Assembly: GCA_040754395.1 (NCBI GenBank)
Contig: JBFMCL010000013.1
Span: forward strand, 1-64,000
From: Nitrospirota bacterium
GTDB taxonomy: Bacteria > Nitrospirota > Thermodesulfovibrionia > Thermodesulfovibrionales > SM23-35
DNA length: 64,000 nucleotides
Reading direction: 5' to 3'
The notes below the pieces were generated by a model. The model was not told the origin of the DNA and searched no databases. It worked only from the letters and a program-made list of their open reading frames with translations. Position numbers and translations under genes: made by a program. Within the stretch, counting starts at the first letter, position 1; each line of letters begins with the position of its first letter. Positions 44,238 through 54,077 of this stretch are shown piece by piece.

Positions 44238-45113
44238 CTAATATCTGATCCTCCCGATAGCTATTGCAGATCCGGTTATTCCGAGAAAAAGCCCTGCCGG
44301 GATAAGGACGAAGGAGGCTTCGACCGGAAAATGTACCATCTTGAATATGGGAAAAGAAAGGCTCAGATTGAGCACAACAAAATAATACAATGCGAGCATG
44401 CCGATGAAACTCAGAAAACCGCCTGCCATGCCTATTACAGCGCCCTCTATGATAAACGGCGCCCTGATGAAACCCTTTGTCGCTCCGAGGAGCTTATAGG
44501 TTTCAATTTCAGTGTTTTTCCTGAAAAAAAGAATTTTCACGGTGCTGTAGCAGACGAATATCATCCCGGCAGCCATAATCACCACGACGATCATCCCCGC
44601 AGTTTTGATCCCCATCCTGAGCGAGTAGATAGATGCAAGAAATCTCTCCCCGTATTCTATTTCCTGGATTCCCCTGAAATCACGCAACTTTTCAGTCAAT
44701 CGCCTTATATTCTCAGGCCCCACCGCATCTGGCTTCAGCTTTATCTCTATTGTGTCGGGGAGGGGGTTTTCGCCGATTCCGCCGAGGATTATTTCAGCGT
44801 CTTTCAGTGTTGACTTGAGTTCTCTCAGTGCTTCATCTTTTGGAATAAGACTTGCCTTTATCACGGAGGGGTCTTTTTGTGCAGCACTGACAATGCTGTC
44901 GGTCTCCTCCTTTGACAGGTTATCCCTGAGATAGAGCATCACGGAAAATTTTTCCGGTAGTTTCCTGGTTATCATTTCAACATTGTAGACGGAAAGAACC
45001 GTAAGCGCGGTGAACAGGAGGCCTGCTGCGATCGTCAGGATCGACAGAAGGTTGATCCACTTTTCATGGAGGATACTCTGAAGCGCCATTCTGAAAGCAT
45101 AAGGAGCAGCCAT
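44238..45113 (-). CDS. ftsX: Cell division permease-like protein FtsX
   Basis: A 291-residue membrane protein with four helices (about 20-42, 165-190, 215-240, 262-285) and a periplasmic loop (45-160) that contacts EnvC. KNTEIETYKLLGATKGFIRAP is the coupling region facing FtsE. The start follows the ftsE stop directly. FtsEX transmits ATP hydrolysis to septal peptidoglycan hydrolysis through EnvC. Confidence 0.95.
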   Translation of the reverse strand: MAAPYAFRMALQSILHEKWINLLSILTIAAGLLFTALTVLSVYNVEMITRKLPEKFSVMLYLRDNLSKEETDSIVSAAQKDPSVIKASLIPKDEALRELKSTLKDAEIILGGIGENPLPDTIEIKLKPDAVGPENIRRLTEKLRDFRGIQEIEYGERFLASIYSLRMGIKTAGMIVVVIMAAGMIFVCYSTVKILFFRKNTEIETYKLLGATKGFIRAPFIIEGAVIGMAGGFLSFIGMLALYYFVVLNLSLSFPIFKMVHFPVEASFVLIPAGLFLGITGSAIAIGRIRY

Positions 45114-45776
45114 TCAGCAGATCTCCTCTCCGGCAAAATTGCCGAAATCCAGCTTAAAGACCCGTTTCCCGCTGTTTCTGAAAAGCTCCTGATTGTGTGT
45201 GGCGATAAGTATTGTAGCTCCCCGTGCGTTGATGTCCTTGAATGTTTTCATGATTCCGGCGGATGTATCCGGGTCGACATTCCCTGTCGGTTCGTCAGCG
45301 AGGATGATCATTGGTTCAGAGACTATCGCTCGCGCAATCGCGATCCTTTGCTGTTCACCCCCCGAGAGTGTCGGAGGGTAACTTTCAGTTTTATGACGCA
45401 GATTTACCATCTTGAGAGAATCGAAAACCCGTGCTTTTATCTCTCTTTCGTCCATGCGTCGTATTCTCAGGGCAAGGGCTACATTCTCAAAAATATTCTT
45501 GTTCTTGAGGAGTCTGAAATCCTGAAATACCACGCCGATTTGCCTTCTCAGCTCCGGGATCCTCGACTCCCTGAGCCTGTCGACATCCCATTCTGAAACC
45601 CTGACACTTCCCTCATCGGGTTTTTCCGCCATGTAAATAAGTTTCAGGAGAGTGGATTTGCCTGACCCGCTTGGTCCGGTAATGAAGACCATTTCGCCTT
45701 TTTCGACAGAAAAGGTTACTTTCCTTAATGCGGTATGATTTTCATAGTGTTTTGATACGTCTTCGAAATGTATCAT
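45114..45776 (-). CDS. ftsE: Cell division ATP-binding protein FtsE
   Basis: A 220-residue ABC ATPase. Walker A GPSGSGKST, Q loop VVFQDFRLL, signature LSGGEQQRIAIARAI, Walker B MIILADEPTGNVD and H-loop THN are intact. It drives FtsX. First gene of ftsE-ftsX-envC-ctpA. The 67-nt gap to transketolase has no clear promoter. Confidence 0.96.
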   Translation of the reverse strand: MIHFEDVSKHYENHTALRKVTFSVEKGEMVFITGPSGSGKSTLLKLIYMAEKPDEGSVRVSEWDVDRLRESRIPELRRQIGVVFQDFRLLKNKNIFENVALALRIRRMDEREIKARVFDSLKMVNLRHKTESYPPTLSGGEQQRIAIARAIVSEPMIILADEPTGNVDPDTSAGIMKTFKDINARGATILIATHNQELFRNSGKRVFKLDFGNFAGEEIC

Positions 45777-45843
45777 CTCATCAAAGAAGAATGAAATACA
45801 GCCAAAAAAAGGTTACCTAAAATTGCGTCAGAACCTGAACCTG

Positions 45844-46824
45844 TCATTTTCCAAGCGCCTTGCGGACAGTTTCGGCTATATTTTCGGGAGTCAGCCCGTA
45901 ATGCGTCAATAGTTCTTCTGATTTCCCCGAACATCCGAAGTCATCCCTTATGCCGATCCTGACAACGGTTGAAGGACGGGTTTCAGAGAGAAATTCGCTT
46001 ACCGCGCTTCCCAGTCCTCCTATGATGGAATGCTCTTCTGCGGTAATCAGCACTCTGCTTTTTTCCGCGGCTTTCAGCAATACATCGGCATCGAGGGGTT
46101 TTACCGTGGACATGTTGATCACTCCGGCATCGATATTTTCCTCTTGCAGCTTTGCTGCCGCGTTAAGGGCCATTCCTACCATGATTCCCATGGCTACGAT
46201 GTTCACATCCTTTCCGATATGAAACGCGTGAGCTTTCCCAATATTGAAAACATAGTCATCCGGCATGACCAAGGGAATTTTTGCCCTTCCGAGCCTTACA
46301 TACACCGGCCCTTTGTACTCTGCGATAGTATTGATCACCTGCCTGGTCTCATTGCCGTCTGCAGGCACAATGACAGTCATATTGGGGAGCACCCTCATGA
46401 GGGCCACGTCTTCAATCGCCTGATGGGATGCTCCGTCCTCACCTACGGTAATCCCGCTATGAGTGGCTACCAGTTTGACATTGAGGTTGGAATAACAGAC
46501 AGTCTGCCGTATCTGTTCCCATGCTCGACCGGTTTGAAATACCGCAAATGTTGAAGCAAAAGGCAATTTCCCTGCGAGAGAAAGTCCGCCTGCAGTGCCG
46601 ATCATATCCTGTTCAGAAACGCCAAGATTGAAGAACCGTTCAGGAAACGCCTTGGCAAATTTCCCGGTTTTTGTCGATCCGGAAAGGTCTGCATCCAGGA
46701 CAACCAGATCGTTTCTTTTATTACCGAGTTCAAGCAGTGCTGCTCCATAGGCATCTCTTGTGGCCACCTGTTTCCTTCCAGCAGTCTGTACGGCATGCGC
46801 TGTTGTCTGTGCCCTTTCTCCCAT
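45844..46824 (-). CDS. Transketolase, C-terminal subunit
   Basis: A 326-residue protein with the pyrimidine-binding and C-terminal domains of transketolase. YGAALLELGNKRNDLVVLDADL, HSGITVGEDGASHQAIEDVA and RIGIRDDFGCSGKSEELL match split transketolases. It works with the N-terminal half next door to move two-carbon units between sugars in the pentose phosphate pathway. Start and stop overlap by TAATG, so translation is coupled. Confidence 0.93.
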   Translation of the reverse strand: MGERAQTTAHAVQTAGRKQVATRDAYGAALLELGNKRNDLVVLDADLSGSTKTGKFAKAFPERFFNLGVSEQDMIGTAGGLSLAGKLPFASTFAVFQTGRAWEQIRQTVCYSNLNVKLVATHSGITVGEDGASHQAIEDVALMRVLPNMTVIVPADGNETRQVINTIAEYKGPVYVRLGRAKIPLVMPDDYVFNIGKAHAFHIGKDVNIVAMGIMVGMALNAAAKLQEENIDAGVINMSTVKPLDADVLLKAAEKSRVLITAEEHSIIGGLGSAVSEFLSETRPSTVVRIGIRDDFGCSGKSEELLTHYGLTPENIAETVRKALGK

Positions 46825-47657
46825 TAGTTCTCCAGCTCCTTTATTGCCATTTCGAGTTCCTCAGATGTTGGTGCGATCCCGTGGTATTCAACTTTTCCTT
46901 CAAAGAAGGATACCCCTTTCCCTTTTATCGTACGTGCAACTATCATGGTCGGTTTGTGCTTCACTGCCTCTGCGCTGTTCAGCGCGTCAACGATTGCCTT
47001 CATGTCATGTCCGTTGATGTCCATGACGTTCCAGCCGAAAGATTCCCATTTGCTTACAATCGGCTCGATGTGCATTACGTCGCAGCAGTGGCCGTCAATC
47101 TGAAGACCGTTGTTGTCGATGAAGGCACAAAGATTATCGAGCCGGTAATGGGCAGCGGTCATGGCAGCCTCCCAGACCTGACCTTCCTGTATCTCTCCGT
47201 CTCCGAGAAGGCAATACACGCGAGAACCTGATTTATCAATCTTGAGTCCCATCGCGATTCCGTTTGCGATGGAGAGTCCCTGGCCGAGAGAACCTGTCGA
47301 GATCTCGACGCCGGGAAGTTTCTTTGAGCATGGATGCCCCTGCAGGGGACTTCCAAGCTTGCGCAATGTCCTGAGCAGCTGCATGTCAAAATAGCCTGAG
47401 AGAGCAAGAGCGGCATACAGGACCGGTGCCGCATGACCTTTTGAAAGGATGAACCTGTCCCGTTCCTCCCATTTCGGGGTTGCCGGGTTATGCCGCATTT
47501 TGTAGAAATAGAGCGCGGTCACAATGTCGGCAGCGGAAAGGGAACCTCCTGTATGTCCGGAACCTGCTTCGGTAAGCATTTTGAGAATTTCTCTCCTCAG
47601 ATCCTTTGCCCTGGCTTCAAGTGAGTGTACATCAACAGCAGCAACATCAGTTTTCAT
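46824..47657 (-). CDS. Transketolase, N-terminal subunit
   Basis: A 277-residue thiamine-diphosphate-binding half. GSGHTGGSLSAADIVTALYF, LSKGHAAPVLYAAL and the ThDP motif LLGDGEIQEGQVWEA...NNGLQIDG are intact. Split transketolases of this kind occur across archaea and many bacteria. The 5' end overlaps the upstream hypothetical gene by 11 bp. Confidence 0.94.
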   Translation of the reverse strand: MKTDVAAVDVHSLEARAKDLRREILKMLTEAGSGHTGGSLSAADIVTALYFYKMRHNPATPKWEERDRFILSKGHAAPVLYAALALSGYFDMQLLRTLRKLGSPLQGHPCSKKLPGVEISTGSLGQGLSIANGIAMGLKIDKSGSRVYCLLGDGEIQEGQVWEAAMTAAHYRLDNLCAFIDNNGLQIDGHCCDVMHIEPIVSKWESFGWNVMDINGHDMKAIVDALNSAEAVKHKPTMIVARTIKGKGVSFFEGKVEYHGIAPTSEELEMAIKELEN

Positions 47658-48120
47658 TTTTTTTGGCCCTCTTCAATATGAAATTAAGCAGGATATCATC
47701 GAGACTCCTCGTCATCTGTTCATCCGGCTCAGTTTTCTGCTCCGGCTTTACAAGAGTATTTTCTGATATTTCTGCCATTACCTCTTCCTGTACCGAAGTG
47801 CTCTCCGGGAGTTCGTCATGAAAAGTGGATGGTTGATCATTCGGCGTTGCATCTCCGGCTGCCGCGGATTCGACTGTATACTTGCCGGCCAGAAGCTCCT
47901 TGATCATGGTTTTGTGCTGTATTTTCATCAGGTTTCTGACCTTATCGTTCAGGTCGGGGTGGCCGATTACGTGGGCATAACTGGTCTTTTTCGATGCGAG
48001 GATTGCGCCTTTTGAGTAAAGAAGCGAGACAATCACAGGATTATTTTTTCCACTATCCTCTGTTTGCACATGGTATATCTTGTCTTTGTACGATATGTTA
48101 GTATTATAGCCAACAAGCAT
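47647..48120 (-). CDS. Conserved protein of unknown function
   Basis: A 157-residue protein. The N-terminus MLVGYNTNISYKDKIYHVQT and SLLYSKGAILASKKTSYAHV form a small beta-rich domain that recurs next to varied genes in related bacteria; the second half (about 85-150) is acidic and probably disordered. No catalytic motif is seen. It overlaps transketolase N by 11 bp and so is in the same operon. No clear ribosome site. Confidence 0.7.
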   Translation of the reverse strand: MLVGYNTNISYKDKIYHVQTEDSGKNNPVIVSLLYSKGAILASKKTSYAHVIGHPDLNDKVRNLMKIQHKTMIKELLAGKYTVESAAAGDATPNDQPSTFHDELPESTSVQEEVMAEISENTLVKPEQKTEPDEQMTRSLDDILLNFILKRAKKNEN

Positions 48121-48195
48121 TATCTCTATGGTCTATGCAACACTTATCAAAGTATTATATATGGCCCGGGGAAAAAAAGTGAAGTGGGGGAGGTG

Positions 48196-48720
48196 ATGAG
48201 AATCGCAATTGCGGTGTGGCTGACAGGTCTTCCCGGGAGCGGAAAGAGCTCTGTCGCCGATGAAGTGAAAAAAAACCTTCCCGGCATTGTTGTTCTCAGG
48301 ATGGATCGGTTGCGGAAAATCGTGACTCCCGAGCCGACATATTCGGAATCAGAAAGGGATATTGTTTACAGGGCATTGGTATTTCTTGCAGCCAATCTTA
48401 CAAAACTCGGCCATGATGTCATCATAGATGCGACGGGAAATCTCAGAAAATGGCGTGATCTCGCAAGACAGCATATTCCCGGATACATTGAAGTGTATCT
48501 CAGATGCCCGTTGCAAGTGTGCATGCAGCGGGAGCAACTGCGGAAAACAGCGCATGACGCACCAGGGGATATTTATCGCAAGGGTACAGAAGGCTGGCCT
48601 GTACCGGGAATTACGGTGCCTTATGAGGAACCGCTGAATCCTGAAATCATCATTGATTCGGACAGCACTCCCGTAAAAGAGGCTGCAGCGAGAATCATGG
48701 AAAAAATAGCGCGGAGGTAG
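48196..48720 (+). CDS. Adenylylsulfate kinase-like P-loop kinase
   Basis: A 174-residue kinase. Walker A GLPGSGKSS is at the N-terminus, VLRMDRLRK and DATGNLRKWRDLAR resemble APS kinase motifs, and VYLRCPLQVCMQRE is the lid-like region. CysC would phosphorylate APS to PAPS; distant members act on other small molecules. GGGGGAGG lies just ahead of ATG 48196. The frame is open to 48064 but upstream codons are not family-like. No sulfate assimilation genes adjoin, so the substrate is uncertain. Confidence 0.75.
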   Translation: MRIAIAVWLTGLPGSGKSSVADEVKKNLPGIVVLRMDRLRKIVTPEPTYSESERDIVYRALVFLAANLTKLGHDVIIDATGNLRKWRDLARQHIPGYIEVYLRCPLQVCMQREQLRKTAHDAPGDIYRKGTEGWPVPGITVPYEEPLNPEIIIDSDSTPVKEAAARIMEKIARR

Positions 48721-48823
48721 AATCTGTTTCTGTGGTATTCATGAGAATCCGTCAGAAAGAAGAAAACGCTGCATAACCGTTCATACCTATGCATATTTAC
48801 CTGATTCAGGAGCGGCGATATTC

Positions 48824-50848
48824 CTATATTTTGAGTGCCCTTGTGATTCCCTTCAGTTCAAAAAGCACGGTGACCGAAAAATCGCCGGGCCTTTTGACAA
48901 ACCCCAGATTGACACCCCAGCACTGGCGTATGTATTTGATATTCAGGGCGATGTCCCTTGTCTCATTTTCCTCAGCATCGTACCAGAAGCGGCTGTCGAT
49001 AAAAAGCGATTTGTAGGGATGTATCCCGATACCCGCGACAAAGGTATTGATATTGTCCGACCTGCTGTATCTCTGCCCGGCAGTGAGGGATATGTCAGAG
49101 AAATCAAGCCGGATATCTGAGTTGATGTTTTCCAGTCTCCCCGTGTGCACATTGTATTCCGAATCAAGCCGCATTGCAACCGGCCTCCGCATCCCGATTT
49201 CGAGCTTCAGCGGCAGAAACGGTCTGTCGCCAAGATAAGAATCGAACCCCTCTGATATCCTGAATACCAAAAACTCTCCCTTGTCTGAGAACAACCTGTT
49301 GAGGAATGCAATTTCAATTCTCGATGTCTTTTGCATCTGTTCGGCTGAGTCGAAGATAGGGAGGCTGTTTTCAGAGTTTGATATGAAGGTGTAGCTGATG
49401 GATGGTTCGACGATATGGGTATAGGGTCCGTACCGTTTCGATACCCTGGAATGCCCTGTTATGCGATACTCGAGGGATTCCCGGTTAAGGGAATTTTTGT
49501 CTCCTCTTCTCAGGGAATAGGCTGTTTCCCTGAGACCGAGAGTCTGCAAAACCGAGATGTCTTCGCCGAAGGAGTAGGATATCTGCGGATAGATATCAGC
49601 CCGTTGCCCGAGGATTCCTTCATCCCTCCAGAAGTTTGTGAACGCGGTTGTTGCGGATACCAGGAAATGACCTGTCCTGGTGGGATTCAGCACAAATCCT
49701 GCTTCGGGAAGCTTCTGGGCGGGATCCAGACTGCCGGTCTTGAGGTCAATCCAGTATTGCGACAAGAGATAGACACGGGAATTGGAGAAAGGAACAGTTA
49801 CCTCTCCTGTGGAGTCAAGAAAACGGTGAGTCCTTATCTGGATATCGTTGACAAACTCCCGGTAGTAATCTTTTTCATTGATAAGATTGACATTGATATA
49901 TCCACCGGGACCGTCAGCGGAATGCTGATCGTGAAACGCCCTGAATTCAACGAAATCCTTGTGCAGTTCGTTATCCCTGAGATGATACAGCCACCACTTT
50001 CCTTTTATATTGCCAGGCTCAATATATCTGTATTCAAGACCTTCTCCAAGCCCTCTTTTTGTATATTCGTCGAGGATGAATGTTGCATCGTGGTTTTCTG
50101 AAATTGCCCAGTACAGCGGTATGTTCAGGTGCAGACCCCTTGAATTGCTGTACCCTATCACAGGCATCAGAATGCCTGATTTTCTCTCGGTAAGAATTGG
50201 CGCCCACAGATACGGGGCATAAAGGACCGGGATATCCATGATGCGAAAAGATACATCTTTCGCCTTCAGTCGATCTCCTATCATCGCGTCAATATCTTTT
50301 CCGTGAAAGCACCAGGCAGGGACCGGTCCGTCGCATGTCGTAAACGTCGCCTCAGGGCTGAAATAATATTTGTCTCCGAGTTTCCTGATTTCCCGGCCGG
50401 AGACATGATAGTTGTCCTTTTTGTAGAGTATCTGTGCATCAAAGATCGTCCCTGTTCCGGTTTCAAGGTTCATCTCAATCCGGGCTGCCCGGATCGATGT
50501 CTTGCTGTCATTGTAAATGACATCCCCGGTTGCGACGACCTCTGAGGTCTGCTCGTTATAGCGTATTTCGAGGGCTTCGATTACTGCATCGCCCTGCTGG
50601 ATTTTCACATGCCCCCTGGCAAGATAGGATGCCGTATCCTTGTGGTATTCGAGCGTGTCTGAGGTAATAACCGTCTGCTCTCCGGCAAAACAGCGGCCAG
50701 CATAAAACAGGCCGGAAGCGGCAAACAGAAAAAAGAAAAGAGAGTAAAAAGCCGACCATATTACGAAGGATCTGTGCGGGGATATTGCTTTCTGCAGAGA
50801 CAGTATGACTGCAGATAAAGAGCCGCGAAAAACTCCCGCATTCAGCAT
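48824..50848 (-). CDS. lptD: LPS-assembly outer membrane protein LptD
   Basis: A protein of about 674 residues that inserts LPS into the outer leaflet. An N-terminal signal/anchor (about residues 25-55) leads into an OstA/LptA-like beta-jellyroll (EQTVITSDTLEYHKDTASYL), then the LptD barrel (VLYAPYLWAPILTERKSGILMPVIGYSNSRG). The start is uncertain: the frame is open to 50947 and ATG 50848 has GAGG very close by. It lies downstream of folC with a gap of about 100 nt, or 6 nt if the longest frame is used. Confidence 0.9.
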   Translation of the reverse strand: MLNAGVFRGSLSAVILSLQKAISPHRSFVIWSAFYSLFFFLFAASGLFYAGRCFAGEQTVITSDTLEYHKDTASYLARGHVKIQQGDAVIEALEIRYNEQTSEVVATGDVIYNDSKTSIRAARIEMNLETGTGTIFDAQILYKKDNYHVSGREIRKLGDKYYFSPEATFTTCDGPVPAWCFHGKDIDAMIGDRLKAKDVSFRIMDIPVLYAPYLWAPILTERKSGILMPVIGYSNSRGLHLNIPLYWAISENHDATFILDEYTKRGLGEGLEYRYIEPGNIKGKWWLYHLRDNELHKDFVEFRAFHDQHSADGPGGYINVNLINEKDYYREFVNDIQIRTHRFLDSTGEVTVPFSNSRVYLLSQYWIDLKTGSLDPAQKLPEAGFVLNPTRTGHFLVSATTAFTNFWRDEGILGQRADIYPQISYSFGEDISVLQTLGLRETAYSLRRGDKNSLNRESLEYRITGHSRVSKRYGPYTHIVEPSISYTFISNSENSLPIFDSAEQMQKTSRIEIAFLNRLFSDKGEFLVFRISEGFDSYLGDRPFLPLKLEIGMRRPVAMRLDSEYNVHTGRLENINSDIRLDFSDISLTAGQRYSRSDNINTFVAGIGIHPYKSLFIDSRFWYDAEENETRDIALNIKYIRQCWGVNLGFVKRPGDFSVTVLFELKGITRALKI

Positions 50849-50953
50849 CACCTCACTGATTTTGTGAGATGCTGATACGGTATCACACGGATTCATGGTA
50901 TGATGTGTTCCCGTCATTTTTTTCACTTTTGGGTTCAGGAGCCGCAACTGATA

Positions 50954-52360
50954 CTATTCCCTAAGACCTGTAAGCACACCCCTCTGGCCAAGCACTTCCT
51001 TTGCTTCTCCTATTGTGTAGAATGAACCGGTAATCACTATAAGGGGCAGGGCGTTTTCCGGGTAGCCTTTCGTAGATGTTCCATCATACATGGCACCGGA
51101 CGCCATTGTTTTCGCATGCGCAATCGCATCCTTTACTGTAGGCGCGGTTGTGACGCGGGGGAAGCCGAGTGAACGGGCGATATCCGCAAGCGTATCAGGT
51201 CTCGCAGCCCTGGCATATGAGGGAGCGGTCAGGATGATATCTGATGCAAGAGGAAGCAGCGGACCCATGATCCCGGGCACATCCTTGTCTCCCATGATGC
51301 CGAGTATCAAAATGAGCCTGCGGTGCATCCCGGCGAAACAGTCTTTCAGTTCCCTGGACAGTGCGGTCGCAGCTGCTGCATTGTGTGCCCCGTCGATCAG
51401 GATCGGCGGGTCTTCATGCACGAATTCAAGTCTCCCGGACCATTTTACATTTCTCAGTCCTTCCCTTAAGTATTGAGACAATTCCGGGAACTCATGTAAC
51501 GGGTGACAGGGAGGGGACTGCATGTACGACGTGCATCTGCCTAATGCGATCATTGCTGCTTCCAGGGCAACAGAGGCATTCAGCATCTGGTGTTCACCAG
51601 CCAGCGGCAGCACCATGTCGTCCATAATGCATGATCGACCTCCTGAAAATCTGAACAAAATCCCCGTGATGTCTTTTCTTTTCAGTTCTGAGGAAAAATC
51701 TTTTCCGTACAGATACATGTCAGCAGACCTTTTCTCCGCGGTCTTCTCAATTACTCCAAGCGGACCGGCATCCTGCCGGGACACCACAACAGGAACGCTG
51801 TTCTTTATAATCCCTGCCTTTTCTTCCGCAATTTCCTCGAGGGTTTTGCCGAGGAACTCCTCATGATCCATGCTGATACTGGTGATGACCGATACTTCCG
51901 GTGACACGATATTGGTAGCATCGAGCCTTCCTCCCATACCGACCTCCATGACGGCGATGTCGATTTTTTTTCTCTTGAAATAGAGCATTGCCATAGCGGT
52001 CACCACTTCGAAAAATGTGGGAGAAAAACCTTTGCTGAGTGAAATGGTATCCCTTAATTCTGACACAAGGGCAACAACTTCATCCTCAGTTATCTGGGTA
52101 TCATTTATCCTTATCCTTTCCGTAAAGCTTATGAGATGGGGTGAAGTGAAAAGGCCGGTTTTGAAGCCTGCTGCCTGCAGAATAGACGCGATCATTGCTG
52201 ATGTCGAACCCTTTCCGTTTGTCCCTGCCACATGGATACAACGGTAAGACTGCTGGGGAGAACCGAGGGAAGAGGCCAGCCTGCGGATATTGTCCAGACC
52301 TAACTTGATTCCGTATTTCTGGAGATTATAGAGATAGCTGACCGTTTCATTGTAAATCAT
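50954..52360 (-). CDS. folC: Folylpolyglutamate / dihydrofolate synthase
   Basis: A 468-residue ATP ligase adding glutamate to folates. P-loop HVAGTNGKGSTSAMIASIL, LFTSPHLISFTERIRIN (omega loop), VMEVGMGGRLDATNIV and LIDGAHNAAAA are all present. The length is slightly above the norm because of inserts near 270-290 and 420-440. Its start overlaps accD by 4 bp. Confidence 0.95.
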   Translation of the reverse strand: MIYNETVSYLYNLQKYGIKLGLDNIRRLASSLGSPQQSYRCIHVAGTNGKGSTSAMIASILQAAGFKTGLFTSPHLISFTERIRINDTQITEDEVVALVSELRDTISLSKGFSPTFFEVVTAMAMLYFKRKKIDIAVMEVGMGGRLDATNIVSPEVSVITSISMDHEEFLGKTLEEIAEEKAGIIKNSVPVVVSRQDAGPLGVIEKTAEKRSADMYLYGKDFSSELKRKDITGILFRFSGGRSCIMDDMVLPLAGEHQMLNASVALEAAMIALGRCTSYMQSPPCHPLHEFPELSQYLREGLRNVKWSGRLEFVHEDPPILIDGAHNAAAATALSRELKDCFAGMHRRLILILGIMGDKDVPGIMGPLLPLASDIILTAPSYARAARPDTLADIARSLGFPRVTTAPTVKDAIAHAKTMASGAMYDGTSTKGYPENALPLIVITGSFYTIGEAKEVLGQRGVLTGLRE

Positions 52361-53190
52361 AAAAGAAGTTCGAACAGTCTTGCGAGGGTTTCTCTCAGGT
52401 TTTTTCTGTCAAGTACGAGGTCAATCATGCCGTGCGAAAGGAGGAAATCCGCCCTCTGGAAATCATCGGGAAGCGGCTGCTTTATCGTCTGTTCAATGAC
52501 TCTCGGACCGGCAAAGCCGATCAGGCTTTTCGGTTCGGCAATAATGATGTCGCCGAGCGTAGCAAAGCTTGCGGTGACCCCCCCGAATGTGGGATCACAG
52601 AGGATCGAAATGTAGAGCATTCCGTTATCCTTCAGTTTTCCGATTGCAGCAGATACCTTTGCCATCTGCATGAGGGAAAAGATTCCTTCCTGCATCCTTG
52701 CCCCGCCGGAAGAAGCAACAGTAATAAGAGGCTGTTTTTTTTCTATTGCCCTTTCCGCGGCCCGTGAGACCTTTTCCCCAACAACGGATCCCATGCTTCC
52801 GCCCATAAAAGAAAAGTCCATGATGATGAGACAGACAGGATGCCCTTTTATGAGCGCATCCCCTGAGATTACAGCCTCAGGAAGAGTGCTTTTTTTCTGA
52901 TTCTCTCGTATCCTTTCTTTATATGAAATGGAATCCTTGAAGTGAAGGGGATCGACTGTCATGAGACCCTCATCCATCTCCGTGAAGCTTCCCTCATCAG
53001 CAAGAAGTTTCAGCCGCTCCCGCGAACTTATCCTGAAGTGGTAGTTGCACTTGGGACAGATCTTCAGGTTCCTTTCTATCTCCTTCTTGTATATTATTTC
53101 CTTGCAGCCTTCGCATTTGACCCAGAGGCCTTCCTGTATTTTCCCCTTTTTGTCAGCCTTGATATCTTTTGTCTTCTTAAACCACGCCAT
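52357..53190 (-). CDS. accD: Acetyl-CoA carboxylase carboxyltransferase beta subunit
   Basis: A 277-residue partner of AccA. The N-terminal zinc ribbon has CEGCKEIIYKKEIERNLKIC and CPKC-type Cys residues (about 27-50). The crotonase-like core has MDFSFMGGSMGSVVGEKVSR and ASSGGARMQEGIFSLMQMAK. Downstream folC overlaps by 4 bp, the accD-folC linkage common in bacteria. Confidence 0.96.
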   Translation of the reverse strand: MAWFKKTKDIKADKKGKIQEGLWVKCEGCKEIIYKKEIERNLKICPKCNYHFRISSRERLKLLADEGSFTEMDEGLMTVDPLHFKDSISYKERIRENQKKSTLPEAVISGDALIKGHPVCLIIMDFSFMGGSMGSVVGEKVSRAAERAIEKKQPLITVASSGGARMQEGIFSLMQMAKVSAAIGKLKDNGMLYISILCDPTFGGVTASFATLGDIIIAEPKSLIGFAGPRVIEQTIKQPLPDDFQRADFLLSHGMIDLVLDRKNLRETLARLFELLL

Positions 53191-53300
53191 TTCCTACACC
53201 TTTTCTGTTTTTGTGTGCAGATGTTCAGACAGCATGCATGTTCTCCTGAAAAGCCTCGACAAAGACACTGAAAACGTTACCGTCGCACTGGCAGACGTGC

Positions 53301-54077
53301 TCATGGGATGGCCTTTCTCAGGCTGACCAGATACTGCCTGAGAGCTTCAGGAGATTCATGGAGCATCCTTACAATTGCACTGCCAACGATAATCCCGTCT
53401 GCCATCCCTGAAACGACTGATGCTTCTTCAGGCCTTGATATCCCAAATCCGACTGCAACGGGCTTTTCAGTATGCCTCCTGATATGCGAAATCACGGTAT
53501 CCATTGATCCGTCAAGAGTCAGAACAGACCCTGTAATGCCGGTTATGGATACATAATAGACAAACCCGCGTGCTGCTTTTGTTACCTTTATTATTCTGTC
53601 TTCAGTTGATGTCGGTGCGATAAGGAATATGGTATCGAGCCCTGCATTTCTTGACAGCTTGATGAAATCTCCTGCCTCATCAGGCGGCAGATCGGGGATT
53701 ATTACACCGTCGACACCTGCGTCTGTTGCGTCTGTCACAAAACGTCCGGGACCATACTTGAATACAGGGTTAAAATATGTCATGAGCACAATGGGCACTT
53801 CTGTGGTATTCCGCAATGTCTTAACAAACGATACCACTTTTTTCAGTGTGATGCCATTCAGCAGCGCCCTTTCAGACGCGCGCTGAATTGTCGGCCCGTC
53901 AGCCAGGGGGTCTGAAAAAGGCACCCCCAGTTCAACAATGTCCGCTCCGCATTCCTTCAGGAGATGCACGGTTTTTTCGGTTATTTCAAGGGAAGGGTCC
54001 CCCGCCATGATATAGGGAATAAAGGCTTTTTTCCCTTTCTGCTTCAGGGTTCTGAAGGTATTCCCGATTCTTGACAT
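53301..54077 (-). CDS. trpA: Tryptophan synthase alpha chain
   Basis: A 258-residue TIM barrel cleaving indoleglycerol phosphate to indole. AGDPSLEITEKTVHLLKECGADIVELGVPFSDPLADGP contains the catalytic Glu and Asp. It overlaps trpB by 1 nt and is followed 110 nt later by accD. Confidence 0.97.
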   Translation of the reverse strand: MSRIGNTFRTLKQKGKKAFIPYIMAGDPSLEITEKTVHLLKECGADIVELGVPFSDPLADGPTIQRASERALLNGITLKKVVSFVKTLRNTTEVPIVLMTYFNPVFKYGPGRFVTDATDAGVDGVIIPDLPPDEAGDFIKLSRNAGLDTIFLIAPTSTEDRIIKVTKAARGFVYYVSITGITGSVLTLDGSMDTVISHIRRHTEKPVAVGFGISRPEEASVVSGMADGIIVGSAIVRMLHESPEALRQYLVSLRKAIP